A DNA stretch of 64,000 nucleotides, from positions 116,143 through 180,142 of the forward strand of contig CAMESG010000003.1 in assembly GCA_945936135.1 (NCBI GenBank). Reading direction: 5' to 3'. Position 1 is the stretch's first letter. Each line of letters begins with the position of its first letter. This document shows positions 17,505 to 26,226 of the stretch, piece by piece. Under the pieces are notes generated by a model. It was not told the origin of the DNA and did not search any database. It was given only the letters and a program-made list of their open reading frames with translations. The stretch is from an uncultured Mollicutes bacterium (GTDB lineage: Bacteria > Bacillota_I > Bacilli_A > RFN20 > CAG-826). Made by a program: the position numbers and the translations under genes.

Positions 17505-18836
17505 TTAGTTTGCCTTCTCGTTGATCGCTTTGACGATCGTGTCCACGGCGTCAATGCAACGAAGCTCATCCAAGGCCTCCGCCATCACGCGAATCAAGGG
17601 TTCGGTGCCGCTGCAACGGACCAAAACCCTTCCCGTATCGCCAAGCGAAGCATGGACTGTGGCAATCAAATTCTTGATCTCGGGATCATTCAAGATCGCG
17701 TCCATTTTGGCACGAGATTCAAAGCGAAGATTGACCAATTTTTGAGGATAGCTCTTGGCTTCTTGGGCTCTAGCGAGGGTTTCCGGATCTTCAACCGCGA
17801 TGTTCATGAGATTGATGCAAGATAGGAAGCCATCGCCCGTATTGAGTTCGTTAAGGAAGATCACGTGGCCGGATTGTTCTCCGCCGACTTCTAAGTCCTT
17901 CTCTTTCAAGCAGGCTTGGACGTTTTTATCGCCGACGGCGACGATTTCCATTCCGATGTTTGCTTGTTCCAAAGCCTTGCGAAGGCCGTAATTGCTCATC
18001 ACCGTGATGACGACGCGATTTCCTTTCAACGCTCCTTTTTTATGGCGGGCAAGGGCGTTGAGGTAAATCAAGCGATCGCCATCGAGGAACAAACCATCTT
18101 TTCGGAAGGCGAGAAAGCGATCCGCGTCTCCGTCAAAGGCAAAGCCGAAATCGTAATCGCCTTCCTTCAAGGTGCGTTCAACCGTCTCCAAATGGGTGGA
18201 ACCGCAATCGCGATTGATGTTTTTTCCATCGGGGTTAGCGAACATGATGGTCGCTTGAACTCCTGCTTTTTGAAAGAATTCTGGTGCAACCGTCGAGGCG
18301 GAACCATTCGCGCAATCGACGAGGACTTTCAACCCCTTCACCCGGGGATCGACCTTGGACAAAAGCCAGTTGAGATATTCTTCACGAAGGAATTCGCCAT
18401 CGAAGCATTTGCCTTCGTTTCGCGGCAAATCGTCCATCTCTTGATCCATATAGGACTCAATGCGCTCTTCGACTTCTTCTTCAAGCTTTTCGCCAACGGA
18501 ATTGAAAACCTTGATCCCGTTATCGTAATAGGGATTGTGAGAAGCGGAGATCATCACCCCGAAATCGAAGCGATGCTTTAAGGTCAAATAGGAAATGGAA
18601 GGAGTCGTGCAGACGCCTTCGTCGTAGACTTCGCCTCCGGTCGTAACGATCCCCTCAATCAAGGCATCCTTCAAGGCAGCGCCGGATTCGCGGGTGTCGC
18701 GAGAAAGAACGATTTTTGGGGCTCTTCCATCGATCGACAACCCTAAATAGCGGCCGATGCGATAGGCCATCTCCTTTGTCAGGCCTTCGCCGTATTTCCC
18801 ACGAACGCCATCTGTTCCAAAATGATGCAAAGCCAT
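17505..18836 (-). CDS. glmM: Phosphoglucosamine mutase
   Basis: A 443-residue enzyme converting glucosamine 6-phosphate to glucosamine 1-phosphate for UDP-GlcNAc and cell wall synthesis. Motifs are HHFGTDGVRG at the N-terminus, the phosphoserine loop SASHNPYYDNG (about 99-109), metal-binding DGDADR (about 237), GGEQSGH (about 318) and the phosphate-binding RCSGTEPLIRVM (about 405). The ATG at 18836 is 8 nt after GAGGAG; a GTG six bases upstream is in frame but too close to that site. The gene follows cdaA with an 18-bp gap. Its product is known in other Firmicutes to bind and inhibit CdaA. Confidence 0.96.
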   Translation of the reverse strand: MALHHFGTDGVRGKYGEGLTKEMAYRIGRYLGLSIDGRAPKIVLSRDTRESGAALKDALIEGIVTTGGEVYDEGVCTTPSISYLTLKHRFDFGVMISASHNPYYDNGIKVFNSVGEKLEEEVEERIESYMDQEMDDLPRNEGKCFDGEFLREEYLNWLLSKVDPRVKGLKVLVDCANGSASTVAPEFFQKAGVQATIMFANPDGKNINRDCGSTHLETVERTLKEGDYDFGFAFDGDADRFLAFRKDGLFLDGDRLIYLNALARHKKGALKGNRVVITVMSNYGLRKALEQANIGMEIVAVGDKNVQACLKEKDLEVGGEQSGHVIFLNELNTGDGFLSCINLMNIAVEDPETLARAQEAKSYPQKLVNLRFESRAKMDAILNDPEIKNLIATVHASLGDTGRVLVRCSGTEPLIRVMAEALDELRCIDAVDTIVKAINEKAN

Positions 18837-18854
18837 AAGCACTACTCCTCACCT

Positions 18855-19688
18855 TCAACGGAAGGAGGCGTCTCCATTCACCATCGATAGGTATTCCATT
18901 AACGTATCAAAGAATTGGTCGGGAAGAACCGAATTAAGCTCTCCTTGGTAAGCGATCGAAATGCGCCCGGTTTCTTCGGAAACGATGACCGTAACCGAAT
19001 CGGAAACTTCACTGATGCCGATCGCGGCGCGGTGACGGGAACCGTATTTTCCGCTTAAGGGGCGGGTGGTCGGGGTATAGAAAACCGCCGCGGCGACGAT
19101 CATGTCGTTGCGGATAATGACCGCACCGTCATGAAGACGGGTGCCGGGATAGAAAATTGTTTGAAGGAGTTCAGAGGAGATCGGGGCGTTGACCATCGTG
19201 CCGGTCTTCATTTGATCCGCCAAAGAAACTTTGCGTTCAAAAGTGATGATCGCGCCGACCTTCTTTTTGCTCATGGCCAAAACGGCATCGCGAACGCGCC
19301 CATAAACTTCCTCGCGATCGAAAAGAGCTTCGCCTTGACGCTTCGATTCCCGGCGGGATTTCGCTCCAAACAAATTCTTGAACGGGTTCATCGCTGAAGC
19401 GTTCAAGCCCACGAAGGAGCTGGTCACCAAGGCATAGCAAAGCGTGACAATCAAGGCGGCGAGGGCTAAGTAGAACAAGGGGTCGATGCCGAAGAGATAG
19501 CCAAGGAACAAGCAAATTTCCGAGATCAAAACGGAGATGCGAATCGGCCAGCGGCGGAAGAGAAAATAGCCTGGGATATCCAAGACCGCCGGAATAAGAA
19601 GGCAAAGCAACATGCTGGCCAATGTCACGGGATCGTCGAGATTCCAAACAGGGATCGATGAAGCTAACGGAACAAGAAGACGAAGCAT
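18855..19688 (-). CDS. cdaA: Diadenylate cyclase CdaA
   Basis: A 277-residue membrane-bound c-di-AMP synthase. Three transmembrane helices lie in the first 90 residues, then the DisA_N catalytic domain with LHDGAVII (about 196-203) and SRHRAAIG (about 229-236), the DGA and RHR active-site motifs. The ATG at 19688 follows GAGG with 8 nt spacing, and a consensus promoter lies just upstream. In most Firmicutes the order is cdaA-cdaR-glmM; here glmM follows directly and the YbbR-domain regulator cdaR is absent between them. Confidence 0.95.
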   Translation of the reverse strand: MLRLLVPLASSIPVWNLDDPVTLASMLLCLLIPAVLDIPGYFLFRRWPIRISVLISEICLFLGYLFGIDPLFYLALAALIVTLCYALVTSSFVGLNASAMNPFKNLFGAKSRRESKRQGEALFDREEVYGRVRDAVLAMSKKKVGAIITFERKVSLADQMKTGTMVNAPISSELLQTIFYPGTRLHDGAVIIRNDMIVAAAVFYTPTTRPLSGKYGSRHRAAIGISEVSDSVTVIVSEETGRISIAYQGELNSVLPDQFFDTLMEYLSMVNGDASFR

Positions 19689-19717
19689 ATACCAACCCTC
19701 AAAAGTAGACTTCAATA

Positions 19718-19746
19718 AATATACTCAATACGCGGGAACGTTGCAA
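19718..19746 (-). promoter_or_regulatory. cdaA-glmM promoter
   Basis: TTGCAA (19741-19746), 17-bp spacer, TATATT (19718-19723), giving a leader of about 20 nt with GAGG. Nothing else was recognised in the gap up to tRNA-Gly at 19961. Confidence 0.75.
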
Positions 19747-19915
19747 ACGCAAGCGCGAAGAATTGGAGCCAATTTGACGGCTTTTTTGCTCCGTTTCACC
19801 ACGTCTTCACGAACATCGGACGGAGATTTGCGCGTTTCAATGCCCTTTAAGGAGTCAAAAGAAAAAACGAAAACAATATTTTCTGTATTGCTTGCAACAA
19901 CGCCACTTCTCGAAC

Positions 19916-19947
19916 AAAAAAAGAAAACTCGGCCACCAAGGGCCGAG
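19916..19947 (-). terminator. Terminator after tRNA-Gly(CCC)
   Basis: CTCGGCC/GGCCGAG stem (19928-19934, 19941-19947) with a 6-nt loop, then a minus-strand T-rich tract. Confidence 0.85.
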
Positions 19948-19960
19948 ACTTCGTAAATCG

Positions 19961-20034
19961 TGGAGCACCCTGCGGGAATCGAACCCGTGTATTCGGCTTG
20001 GGAAGCCGATGTTCTACCATTGAACTAAGGATGC
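19961..20034 (-). tRNA. tRNA-Gly (anticodon CCC)
   Basis: A 74-nt cloverleaf with acceptor GCATCCT/AGGGTGC, anticodon stem TCGGC/GCCGA with loop TTCCCAA (anticodon CCC, reading GGG), T-loop TTCGATT and an encoded CCA. Confidence 0.95.
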
Positions 20035-20043
20035 AACACGACA

Positions 20044-20071
20044 ATTATATACAGATTGGTTTTACTGTCTA
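20044..20071 (-). promoter_or_regulatory. tRNA-Gly(CCC) promoter
   Basis: TAGACA (20066-20071), 16-bp spacer, TATAAT (20044-20049). The -35 overlaps the stop codon region of the preceding gene. Confidence 0.65.
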
Positions 20072-20743
20072 CTTCAATTTGACGTAGCGCATTTGCACGC
20101 GGCGAGCGGCGGCGACTTCTTTGGCAAAGGCCACGGCGCATTCCTTTTTCTCAAAGGTGCGAACGGCCTTTTCGCATTTGGAGAAGCGAACGGCGAAGCG
20201 TCCTTCTTTGCAGCCTTCATATTTCTTGAGGATGCGTTCGATCGGGTCGGCGTAGCGGCAGCAGGGCTTCTCTTCGACGACCGGTTCTTCTTTGACTTCT
20301 TCGACCGGAGCGGGCAAGGCAGCCACTTCCGCTGCTTTATCCATCGCTTCATTGGCTTTGATTTGCAAGGCGTTCGAGATCTTGAAGAGCTTACGGAAGG
20401 CAAGCCATGGACCGATGATGATCAAGCTGCCGATCAAAAGCCAACAGATGAAGTTCGTGCCGGTGAGCTTTGGTTTTTCCATGCCTTGTTCACGGCCAAG
20501 TTCGCCATAGCGACCAGCAAGGCGGCAAAGCCAGACAAGGGGAACGATGCCAAGAGTGATCCAACCGAGGAAATAAACCCCGACATAGGACATTTGACGT
20601 TTGATGCCTTCTTTGTCCGCGGTCATGCGGTTGTATTCCTTCCGCATGCGTTCGAGCGTGACAATGCTCGTGATACCAAGCGTCAAGCAGGCATAGAGAA
20701 AGAAAAGAAACGAAGAGCGTTTGGTGTGTTTAAATTTTTCCAT
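20069..20743 (-). CDS. DUF4234-like membrane protein with a small C-terminal domain
   Basis: A 224-residue protein. The N-terminal half has three hydrophobic helices with the spacing of DUF4234-like proteins (about residues 10-28, 53-76, 98-120). A linker rich in Glu, Pro and Val follows, then a 60-residue C-terminal module (RFAVRFSKCEKAVRTFEKKE) resembling DUF2188/YegP-type small beta-alpha domains. The ATG at 20743 is fixed by AGAGG with 8 nt spacing. TATAAT precedes it, close behind the tRNA-Val terminator. Function unknown. Confidence 0.7.
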   Translation of the reverse strand: MEKFKHTKRSSFLFFLYACLTLGITSIVTLERMRKEYNRMTADKEGIKRQMSYVGVYFLGWITLGIVPLVWLCRLAGRYGELGREQGMEKPKLTGTNFICWLLIGSLIIIGPWLAFRKLFKISNALQIKANEAMDKAAEVAALPAPVEEVKEEPVVEEKPCCRYADPIERILKKYEGCKEGRFAVRFSKCEKAVRTFEKKECAVAFAKEVAAARRVQMRYVKLK

Positions 20744-20789
20744 GGAAATTACCTCTTTGAGTATTATAGAGTATTGCGCAAGAAACAAA

Positions 20790-20813
20790 AGAAAAAGCCA
20801 CCTCAAGGGTGGC
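20790..20813 (-). terminator. Terminator after tRNA-Val
   Basis: GCCACC/GGTGGC stem (20797-20802, 20808-20813) with a 5-nt loop and minus-strand TTTTTCTTTT. Confidence 0.85.
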
Positions 20814-20826
20814 ATCGCTTGCATCA

Positions 20827-20902
20827 TGGTGGGTGCTACAGGGATCGAACCTGTGACCTCCTGTACGTCAAACAGGTGCTCTCCCAGCTGAGCTAAACAC
20901 CC
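20827..20902 (-). tRNA. tRNA-Val (anticodon GAC)
   Basis: A 76-nt cloverleaf with acceptor GGGTGTT/AGCACCC, anticodon loop TTGACGT (anticodon GAC), T-loop TTCGATC and an encoded CCA. The leader contains a perfect 6-bp hairpin GCCGTC/GACGGC (20918-20933) that begins about where transcription should start. Confidence 0.95.
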
Positions 20903-20939
20903 ATGTCGCGTGCAAGCGCCGTCTTCTGACGGCTTCGCT

Positions 20940-20968
20940 ATTATAGAAGAGCGCTAGATTCGTTTCAA
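20940..20968 (-). promoter_or_regulatory. tRNA-Val promoter (near consensus)
   Basis: TTGAAA (20963-20968), 17-bp spacer, TATAAT (20940-20945). Confidence 0.85.
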
Positions 20969-21017
20969 CAACGAATTTCATAATTTTTCGGAAATCGAGA
21001 GATTGCCGAAGCAGGGC

Positions 21018-22340
21018 CTACTTCTTCACATTGCGCGACACGCTCTTCCACCCGGCGTTTGTCAAAACGCCCCAGGTGATCGACATCGTGTTCAAGAGCA
21101 TGAACAACGGGGAAAGGATGATCCCTCTTTTGTAGCCTTTCAAATTCTTCAAGCCCAATTTCTTCTTCGAACGCATAACAGCGATCCAGGTCTGGAAGGG
21201 ATAAACGAATAGGAAGACGCCCAAGACAATGCAAAGGGTCGGAATCATCGTGTTAATGAGCAAGGAGGCGGATGCTTCCGCAGTCAATAAGGTCCCGTCC
21301 AAAGCATAGATATTTCCAAGCCATTCCGGCCCAACCGCGTTGATAAAGTGGGCGATGATGTAGAAGATGTAATATGCTGGGAACCAAAGGCAGCAAAGCA
21401 CGGCAACGGGGATGAAGAGCAATTGGACGAACAAGTCGACGTTGCTCCAACGGCCGGAGATGAAGAAGTGGCCAAGCATCTTCCAGCCATCTTGGAAGAA
21501 GACGCGGTTCAAGCCGTTGCCCATACGCGCATTGCGAATGTGCGTATCCTTCAAGGTAGAAGGCATATCTTCATAGACCACAGCGTCGCAGACGTAATGT
21601 ACACGGCGCTTCTCGCAAAGACGCTTGCAGGTGAATTCGGCGTCTTCGGAGGCCGTAAAGGCATCCCAAACCCCGATTTCTTCAAGCATCTTTGTCGAAA
21701 GCATCATTCCTGCACCCGTAAGCATCGAATCCAAATGGAAGAATTCGCGGAAGTTACAGGCGATCATGGAATCGCGCATATAGTAGGTCGCCGAGACGGT
21801 CGCCCAGGAATTCTGGGTCGGGTTCCTAGAAGCTTCGTACGGACGAGCGATTTCAACGCCGGAACAGAAAGCATCGTTCATTCTGCGGAAGAAATCTTTG
21901 TTCAAAAGGTTGTCCGCGTCGATGCGAATCACAAAGTCGTACTTCTTCATCTCAAGGATCTTGCGCAAACCGAATTCAAGAGGATAGGCGACGCGATGGT
22001 GCGCCGGGTTATCGTCGGTATGGACAAAAACCGTGGCGCCGGCTTTTTCCGCCAATTTCGCGGTATCGTCGGTGCAATTGTCCGCGACGACGTAGATGTC
22101 GTATTTATCCTTCGGGTAGTCTTGCTTATCGAGAATGTCACGAACCGTTTCCCCGATGACCGAAGCTTCGTTTCTCGCACAGACGATCAACGCAATGCGA
22201 TGAAGATCATCGGATTTCTTGAAATGCTTTTCTGGCAGCCAGAAGAAGAGAATCATGACGAGTTGGAAGATCATCGCGAGCGTGCAGATGACGATGACCA
22301 CGTAATTGATCACCTCAAGGATTTGATAGAAGATTTGCAT
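21018..22340 (-). CDS. Membrane glycosyltransferase, family 2
   Basis: A 440-residue inverting glycosyltransferase of the GT2 fold, probably exporting or extending a polysaccharide or glycolipid. One N-terminal transmembrane helix (about 8-32) precedes the catalytic domain: VADNCTD (about 105), RIDADNLL (about 145) and the acceptor Asp in ASEDAEF (about 229). The Q-x-x-R-W motif of processive enzymes is replaced by RNARMGNG, so processivity is doubtful. Three or four helices follow (about 300-330, 365-395). It is a distant paralogue of the two enzymes at 42235-45189. No ribosome site was found before the ATG at 22340; the 274 bp upstream hold only the tRNA-Thr terminator. Confidence 0.85.
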   Translation of the reverse strand: MQIFYQILEVINYVVIVICTLAMIFQLVMILFFWLPEKHFKKSDDLHRIALIVCARNEASVIGETVRDILDKQDYPKDKYDIYVVADNCTDDTAKLAEKAGATVFVHTDDNPAHHRVAYPLEFGLRKILEMKKYDFVIRIDADNLLNKDFFRRMNDAFCSGVEIARPYEASRNPTQNSWATVSATYYMRDSMIACNFREFFHLDSMLTGAGMMLSTKMLEEIGVWDAFTASEDAEFTCKRLCEKRRVHYVCDAVVYEDMPSTLKDTHIRNARMGNGLNRVFFQDGWKMLGHFFISGRWSNVDLFVQLLFIPVAVLCCLWFPAYYIFYIIAHFINAVGPEWLGNIYALDGTLLTAEASASLLINTMIPTLCIVLGVFLFVYPFQTWIAVMRSKKKLGLKNLKGYKRGIILSPLFMLLNTMSITWGVLTNAGWKSVSRNVKK

Positions 22341-22572
22341 AAGATGCCAGTTGTTGAGACGTTATGATAACCTTACCCTTTGCGCGCGAGAGTTTCAACG
22401 CAAAATAGGGAAATTTGGCGTTCAAAAGTAAAGAAGGCGATCAAGTAAGGAAAAACGAGAAACGAAGATTGGGCGCCGAATGAAATTGTGGCGAAAATTT
22501 CCTACATCCCTCGCTTTGCTTTTTTTCCTTCAACGCGCAAAACCCGCTTCGATAAGCAAGGGAGATAGGAAC

Positions 22573-22600
22573 GAAAAAAAGCCCGATCCGAAGACCGAGC
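22573..22600 (-). terminator. Terminator after tRNA-Thr
   Basis: An 8-bp stem (22581-22588 with 22593-22600, two wobble pairs) with a TTCG tetraloop and minus-strand TTTTTTT. Confidence 0.85.
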
Positions 22601-22614
22601 TTATGCTGTTTACG

Positions 22615-22690
22615 TGGTGCCGACTAGGGGAATCGAACCTCTAACCTACGGTTTACGATACCGTTGCTCTGCCAATTGAGCTAAGTCGGC
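22615..22690 (-). tRNA. tRNA-Thr (anticodon CGT)
   Basis: A 76-nt cloverleaf with acceptor GCCGACT/AGTCGGC, anticodon stem ACGGT/ACCGT with loop ATCGTAA (anticodon CGT, reading ACG), T-loop TTCGATT and an encoded CCA. Confidence 0.95.
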
Positions 22691-22699
22691 GCATGAAGA

Positions 22700-22728
22700 A
22701 ATATACACGCTTCCCAGGCCGTTGGCAA
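22700..22728 (-). promoter_or_regulatory. tRNA-Thr promoter
   Basis: TTGCCA (22723-22728), 17-bp spacer, TATATT (22700-22705), 9 bp before the tRNA 5' end. Confidence 0.8.
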
Positions 22729-22746
22729 CAAGGCAATATCAATTCG

Positions 22747-23394
22747 TCAATCCCGGCGAAGACGCTCAAAAGTGAAGATAACGGAAACGGCCATCAAGAC
22801 ATCCGAGAGGGGCAAGGCGAAGAGGGTTGTGTAGAAGTAAGCCGCGGTCAAGGGTTCAAGGGAAGAAACGGAAAGCGCTTCAATAACGATCCAGAAAACC
22901 ACGTTAGCACCAAGAAAACTCGCGAAAAGGATGGAATAGAGACGAATTTTCTTGAAGTCATCGAAGATCATAATGCGATACGCGCGGCTATAACGATAAA
23001 GCAACACCCCGACAACAATCTGAGCGATCAAGAAGGCCAACTGAAAGAATGAGAACACAATCACCCACGGGTTCATCGTCAAAATGCTTTGAACGGAGAG
23101 GATGAATTGGGGCAAGAATTCAAGAAGTTGGGAGCAAACAATCATAAATACGAACATAGCGATTCCTCGATAGGCCGCGTTGTCGTTCGTGATGTTGCAA
23201 TAGAAGATCGTAAAATAGGCGATCAACACGACGAGGAAGTTCCAGAATTCAAAGGGGTTTTTCGTGAAGAAGGAAAAGCCATTAAAGCCAACTTCGAAGC
23301 CGTAATAGACGAAAAAGAAAACCAAGGCCAAAGCCGAGAATCCGACCGCCAAGATCTTGTTTCGATGAAGTTTGAAATAACGGGTAAAAGACAT
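22747..23394 (-). CDS. Six-helix membrane protein of unknown function
   Basis: A 215-residue polytopic protein with about six transmembrane segments (residues about 15-32, 45-65, 75-98, 108-130, 148-170, 180-205). No family was recognised. It is divergent from the GNAT acetyltransferase gene with only 51 bp between the two start codons. There is no ribosome site; TAAGAT (23401-23406) ends exactly 6 nt before the ATG, fitting a leaderless transcript. It ends 57 bp before the tRNA-Thr gene, and no own terminator was seen. Confidence 0.65.
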   Translation of the reverse strand: MSFTRYFKLHRNKILAVGFSALALVFFFVYYGFEVGFNGFSFFTKNPFEFWNFLVVLIAYFTIFYCNITNDNAAYRGIAMFVFMIVCSQLLEFLPQFILSVQSILTMNPWVIVFSFFQLAFLIAQIVVGVLLYRYSRAYRIMIFDDFKKIRLYSILFASFLGANVVFWIVIEALSVSSLEPLTAAYFYTTLFALPLSDVLMAVSVIFTFERLRRD

Positions 23395-23445
23395 GCCTAT
23401 ATCTTAATGGAAATATGAGGTTTGGAAAGGTTATAGTTAATAACG

Positions 23446-23904
23446 ATGATCAAACCCGTCTTTACTCTTGGCACTTCGCTTGAAGCCAAGGAAATTCGTC
23501 AAGAAGTGTTCGTGCAAGAACAAGGTTTTCAAAACGAGTTCGATGAATACGAAAAGACCGCCACTACTCTTGTCCTCTTCTTAGACGATATTCCTATTGC
23601 GACGGGAAGACTCCGCACCTTGGATCCAGAAACCTATAAGATCGAACGCGTCGCCGTGAGAAAGCCGTATCGCGGAAAGCGCATCGGAACCTACGTTGTG
23701 AAATTTCTCTGCACCAAAATAAAAACCCTGGGTGGAAGGAAGGCGGTCCTCCACGCCAGGGTCGATGCCATCCCGTTTTATCAACGTCTAGGCTTTATCG
23801 TCCTAGACGACGGGGAGATTCTTTATGAAGAAGGCATGCCCCACGTTGAGATGGGGAAGGTCCTGGTCAAAGCGCAGGAAAGTCAGAGGCCGTATAAGCG
23901 TTAG
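23446..23904 (+). CDS. GNAT family N-acetyltransferase
   Basis: A 152-residue cytosolic GNAT enzyme of the ElaA/YjcF-like type. The acetyl-CoA-binding motif A is VRKPYRGKRIGTYVVKFL (residues about 67-84), followed by the typical ARVDAIPFYQRLGF (about 103-116). Substrate unknown. No Shine-Dalgarno sequence; TATAGT (23432-23437) ends 8 nt before ATG and lies within a GTTAT-N5-ATAAC inverted repeat. The 3' end overlaps the convergent uridine kinase-like gene by 4 bp. Confidence 0.88.
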   Translation: MIKPVFTLGTSLEAKEIRQEVFVQEQGFQNEFDEYEKTATTLVLFLDDIPIATGRLRTLDPETYKIERVAVRKPYRGKRIGTYVVKFLCTKIKTLGGRKAVLHARVDAIPFYQRLGFIVLDDGEILYEEGMPHVEMGKVLVKAQESQRPYKR

Positions 23905-24596
23905 ATCGAACGGAAGACTTGGGCAAGAACGTCTTCTTTGAATTCATCATTCTCTGTGCTTTGCACGGTTTTCATGCCGTTTGCAATCGAAAGTTGTTCC
24001 GAGAATACACAGGTCAAGACCTCAACGCCAAGGTTCTTGACACCGTCATTATTCACGATCAAATCGGCGTACATGGAGGAAGGAAGGACGATCTCGTCAT
24101 ACATCGGTTGAACGGTCGAGAAGTATTGTTTGACGATGCCTTCGAACCTTCTGCCTCTCTCTTTGGAGTCGCGGATCATGCGGCGAAGGAAACGGCGTTC
24201 TGCACGCGCGGAGATGAAGACGCGAAGATCCGCCATATCGCGGATTTTCTCGTCGACCAAGGCCATGATCCCTTCGACGATAATCAGATTCTTCGGGACG
24301 ATTTCTTCCACGTTGTCGCTTCTTGTTTGATGAACGAAATCGTAGACAGGCTTTTTGATGGTCTTGCCTTGTTTCAAAGCGGAAAGCTGAGCCCGCATCA
24401 AAGGCCAATCAAAGGCTTTCGGGTGGTCGTAGTTGATATTCGCTCTTTCTTCAAGCGTCAAATCCGCTTGATCCTTGTAATAATCGTCCAACGTGATTCT
24501 CGTCACGTTGTCTTCTCCCAAGTTTTTAATAACTTGTGCCGTGAGATAGGTTTTGCCAGAAGAGGAGCCTCCGCCCACCAGAATAATTCTTGCCAT
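23901..24596 (-). CDS. udk: Uridine kinase-like enzyme
   Basis: A 231-residue P-loop kinase of the uridine/cytidine kinase-phosphoribulokinase family, for pyrimidine nucleoside salvage. The P-loop is GGGSSSGKT (residues about 7-15), LDDYYKD near 35, NYDHPKAFDW (about 54-63) and the lid Arg-rich segment RAERRFLRRMIRD (about 126-138). Length fits Udk. AAGGAA precedes the ATG at 24596. Substrate preference among uridine, cytidine or other nucleosides is not determined by sequence alone. Confidence 0.88.
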   Translation of the reverse strand: MARIILVGGGSSSGKTYLTAQVIKNLGEDNVTRITLDDYYKDQADLTLEERANINYDHPKAFDWPLMRAQLSALKQGKTIKKPVYDFVHQTRSDNVEEIVPKNLIIVEGIMALVDEKIRDMADLRVFISARAERRFLRRMIRDSKERGRRFEGIVKQYFSTVQPMYDEIVLPSSMYADLIVNNDGVKNLGVEVLTCVFSEQLSIANGMKTVQSTENDEFKEDVLAQVFRSI

Positions 24597-24650
24597 AAGA
24601 TTTCCTTTCTTTCATAAAAAAGGGCTGAAAAATCAGCCCAGTTCGTTTTG

Positions 24651-26132
24651 TTATTCTTCCGGAGTTAGCTCCACTTTCGTGAGGTCAACCGTTTTTGGAT
24701 CGCCAGCGAGGAAGTTCGCGGCGCTATTAGCGGCGCTTAAAGCGGCGTCTTTGGAGGGATAGGTTTGCCCAAGGACAAGCACCATCCCGTTATCGCTATA
24801 GACCTTGAATTGATAGAGGCCTTGCTTATCGCAGATGATGCTGACGTTGCCGTTAGCGACCTTCTCCTTGATGGAGGCAATGCCGGCATTCAAACCCGCC
24901 TTGCTGGCGTAAGAAACCGTTTCAAAGAGGGTTTCGCCATTGGATGCGCGAAGGCGCGCGGCGTACTTCTTCTCCTCGTTTAAGAACATCTCGATCTTGC
25001 CGCTGGAGGTGGGTTTCACTTCGCCTAAGTCCGCTTTCCACTCGCGGATTTCTTCTTCAGGGATCTCATCGAGTTTCAAGACTTTCTCGGAAGCGTAGAA
25101 ACGAAGGACGGAGTCCAAAGCTTTGGTGGCGCCAACAGCATCCGGATAGATTTCGCCAGCAACAACCAAACGAGCATCGTTGGCGGTGAAGATGCGGAAT
25201 TGTCCGCGCCCTTTCTTGTCGACGACGACGCGATGCGTGCCAACTTCCACGTTTTTGCGCAAAGTTTCGATGCCGCGGAGTGCGCCCGCTTGCGTCTTAT
25301 AAGAATTCGAAACAAGGAGAATTTGCCCGTTGTTCGCTTTAAGGCGGAATTTAAAGAAACCAGCTTCGGGGAAAACTTCATAACGGCCGTTATAATTTTT
25401 CGCCGGGGCAGACGCGTCTTCTTCTTTTTCGCCTTCTTCTAACGTGATTTCTTCCTCCACGCCTTCGGAAGCAACAGGTTCTTCTTGAACCTCTTCCCCT
25501 TGTTCTTCGGAGGCTTGCTCCTTCTCCTCTTCGACAGGCTGCTCTTCTTCAGAAGGTTCTTCATCCTCGACGGATTCTTCCATCATTTGCATGATTTCTT
25601 CGTCCGCGATTTCGGACTCATCTTTTTCTTTCTTCACGAAGCCTTTGCCTAGATCGCACCAAAGAAGGGCGTAACCAACAAGGCCGACAACAGCAACAAC
25701 AATGAAGAAAATCAATGCAGAAGTCTTATAAAGATCAAAAACAAGACCATTGCAGAGAATACAAACCAAGTAGCCAATGTAGATCCCACATAAGGCAAAC
25801 AGGAAGGAAGTCAAAACCCGTTTGGTCTTCTTTTTCGCGCTCACAACCATGAGCACGACACCCGCAAGGACGAAAGCGATGATAAGGGACAAACCAACAA
25901 TACCACCGATTGTCCCAGCTTCCCCGCGATCGAAATAGGCGCCATCTTTCGGGGCGAAGGCCAAGATCAAGGCGTAAAGCGAATCCAAGATACCAAAGCG
26001 GTGTCCGTTACTGCTGCCAGACCATGGGACGACTTTGGTCAAGGTGCCGATCATCAGCGAAAGAAATGAGATGGCGAGAAGGCCGAAACCCACGATGAAT
26101 GGCATGCGATTCTTCAGTTTCGAATGTGACAT
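24651..26132 (-). CDS. Membrane protein with two C-terminal DUF1508 (YegP) domains
   Basis: A 493-residue protein. Four transmembrane helices occupy about residues 12-32, 72-92, 105-125 and 135-155, then a very acidic linker (about 170-240), then two DUF1508 repeats: one near 250-320 (FRLKANNGQILLVSNSY) and one near 385-465 (RLRASNGETLFETVSYASK). DUF1508 units usually occur as tandem pairs in small stress-related proteins; membrane anchoring is less common. AGGAGA precedes the ATG at 26132 by 6 nt. It lies 94 bp after the end of the unknown cassette. Function unknown. Confidence 0.78.
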   Translation of the reverse strand: MSHSKLKNRMPFIVGFGLLAISFLSLMIGTLTKVVPWSGSSNGHRFGILDSLYALILAFAPKDGAYFDRGEAGTIGGIVGLSLIIAFVLAGVVLMVVSAKKKTKRVLTSFLFALCGIYIGYLVCILCNGLVFDLYKTSALIFFIVVAVVGLVGYALLWCDLGKGFVKKEKDESEIADEEIMQMMEESVEDEEPSEEEQPVEEEKEQASEEQGEEVQEEPVASEGVEEEITLEEGEKEEDASAPAKNYNGRYEVFPEAGFFKFRLKANNGQILLVSNSYKTQAGALRGIETLRKNVEVGTHRVVVDKKGRGQFRIFTANDARLVVAGEIYPDAVGATKALDSVLRFYASEKVLKLDEIPEEEIREWKADLGEVKPTSSGKIEMFLNEEKKYAARLRASNGETLFETVSYASKAGLNAGIASIKEKVANGNVSIICDKQGLYQFKVYSDNGMVLVLGQTYPSKDAALSAANSAANFLAGDPKTVDLTKVELTPEE

Positions 26133-26171
26133 GATTACTCTCCTAAAAAACCTTATCTATCTTACTCAAGA

Positions 26172-26203
26172 AAAGGAAAAAGGGAAGGCTTTTCCTTCCC
26201 TTT
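26172..26203 (-). terminator. Terminator of the 26227-28684 cassette
   Basis: A 10-bp perfect stem (26179-26188 with 26194-26203), 5-nt loop, then minus-strand TTCCTTTTCTT. Confidence 0.8.
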
Positions 26204-26226
26204 TATCTAAAGATAAACGCCGGAGG

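Noticed and set aside
22341..22572. Hidden gene or RNA between the glycosyltransferase and tRNA-Thr.
   Set aside because: No frame with a ribosome site, no promoter pointing into it with good spacing and no strong stem apart from the tRNA terminator at its end.
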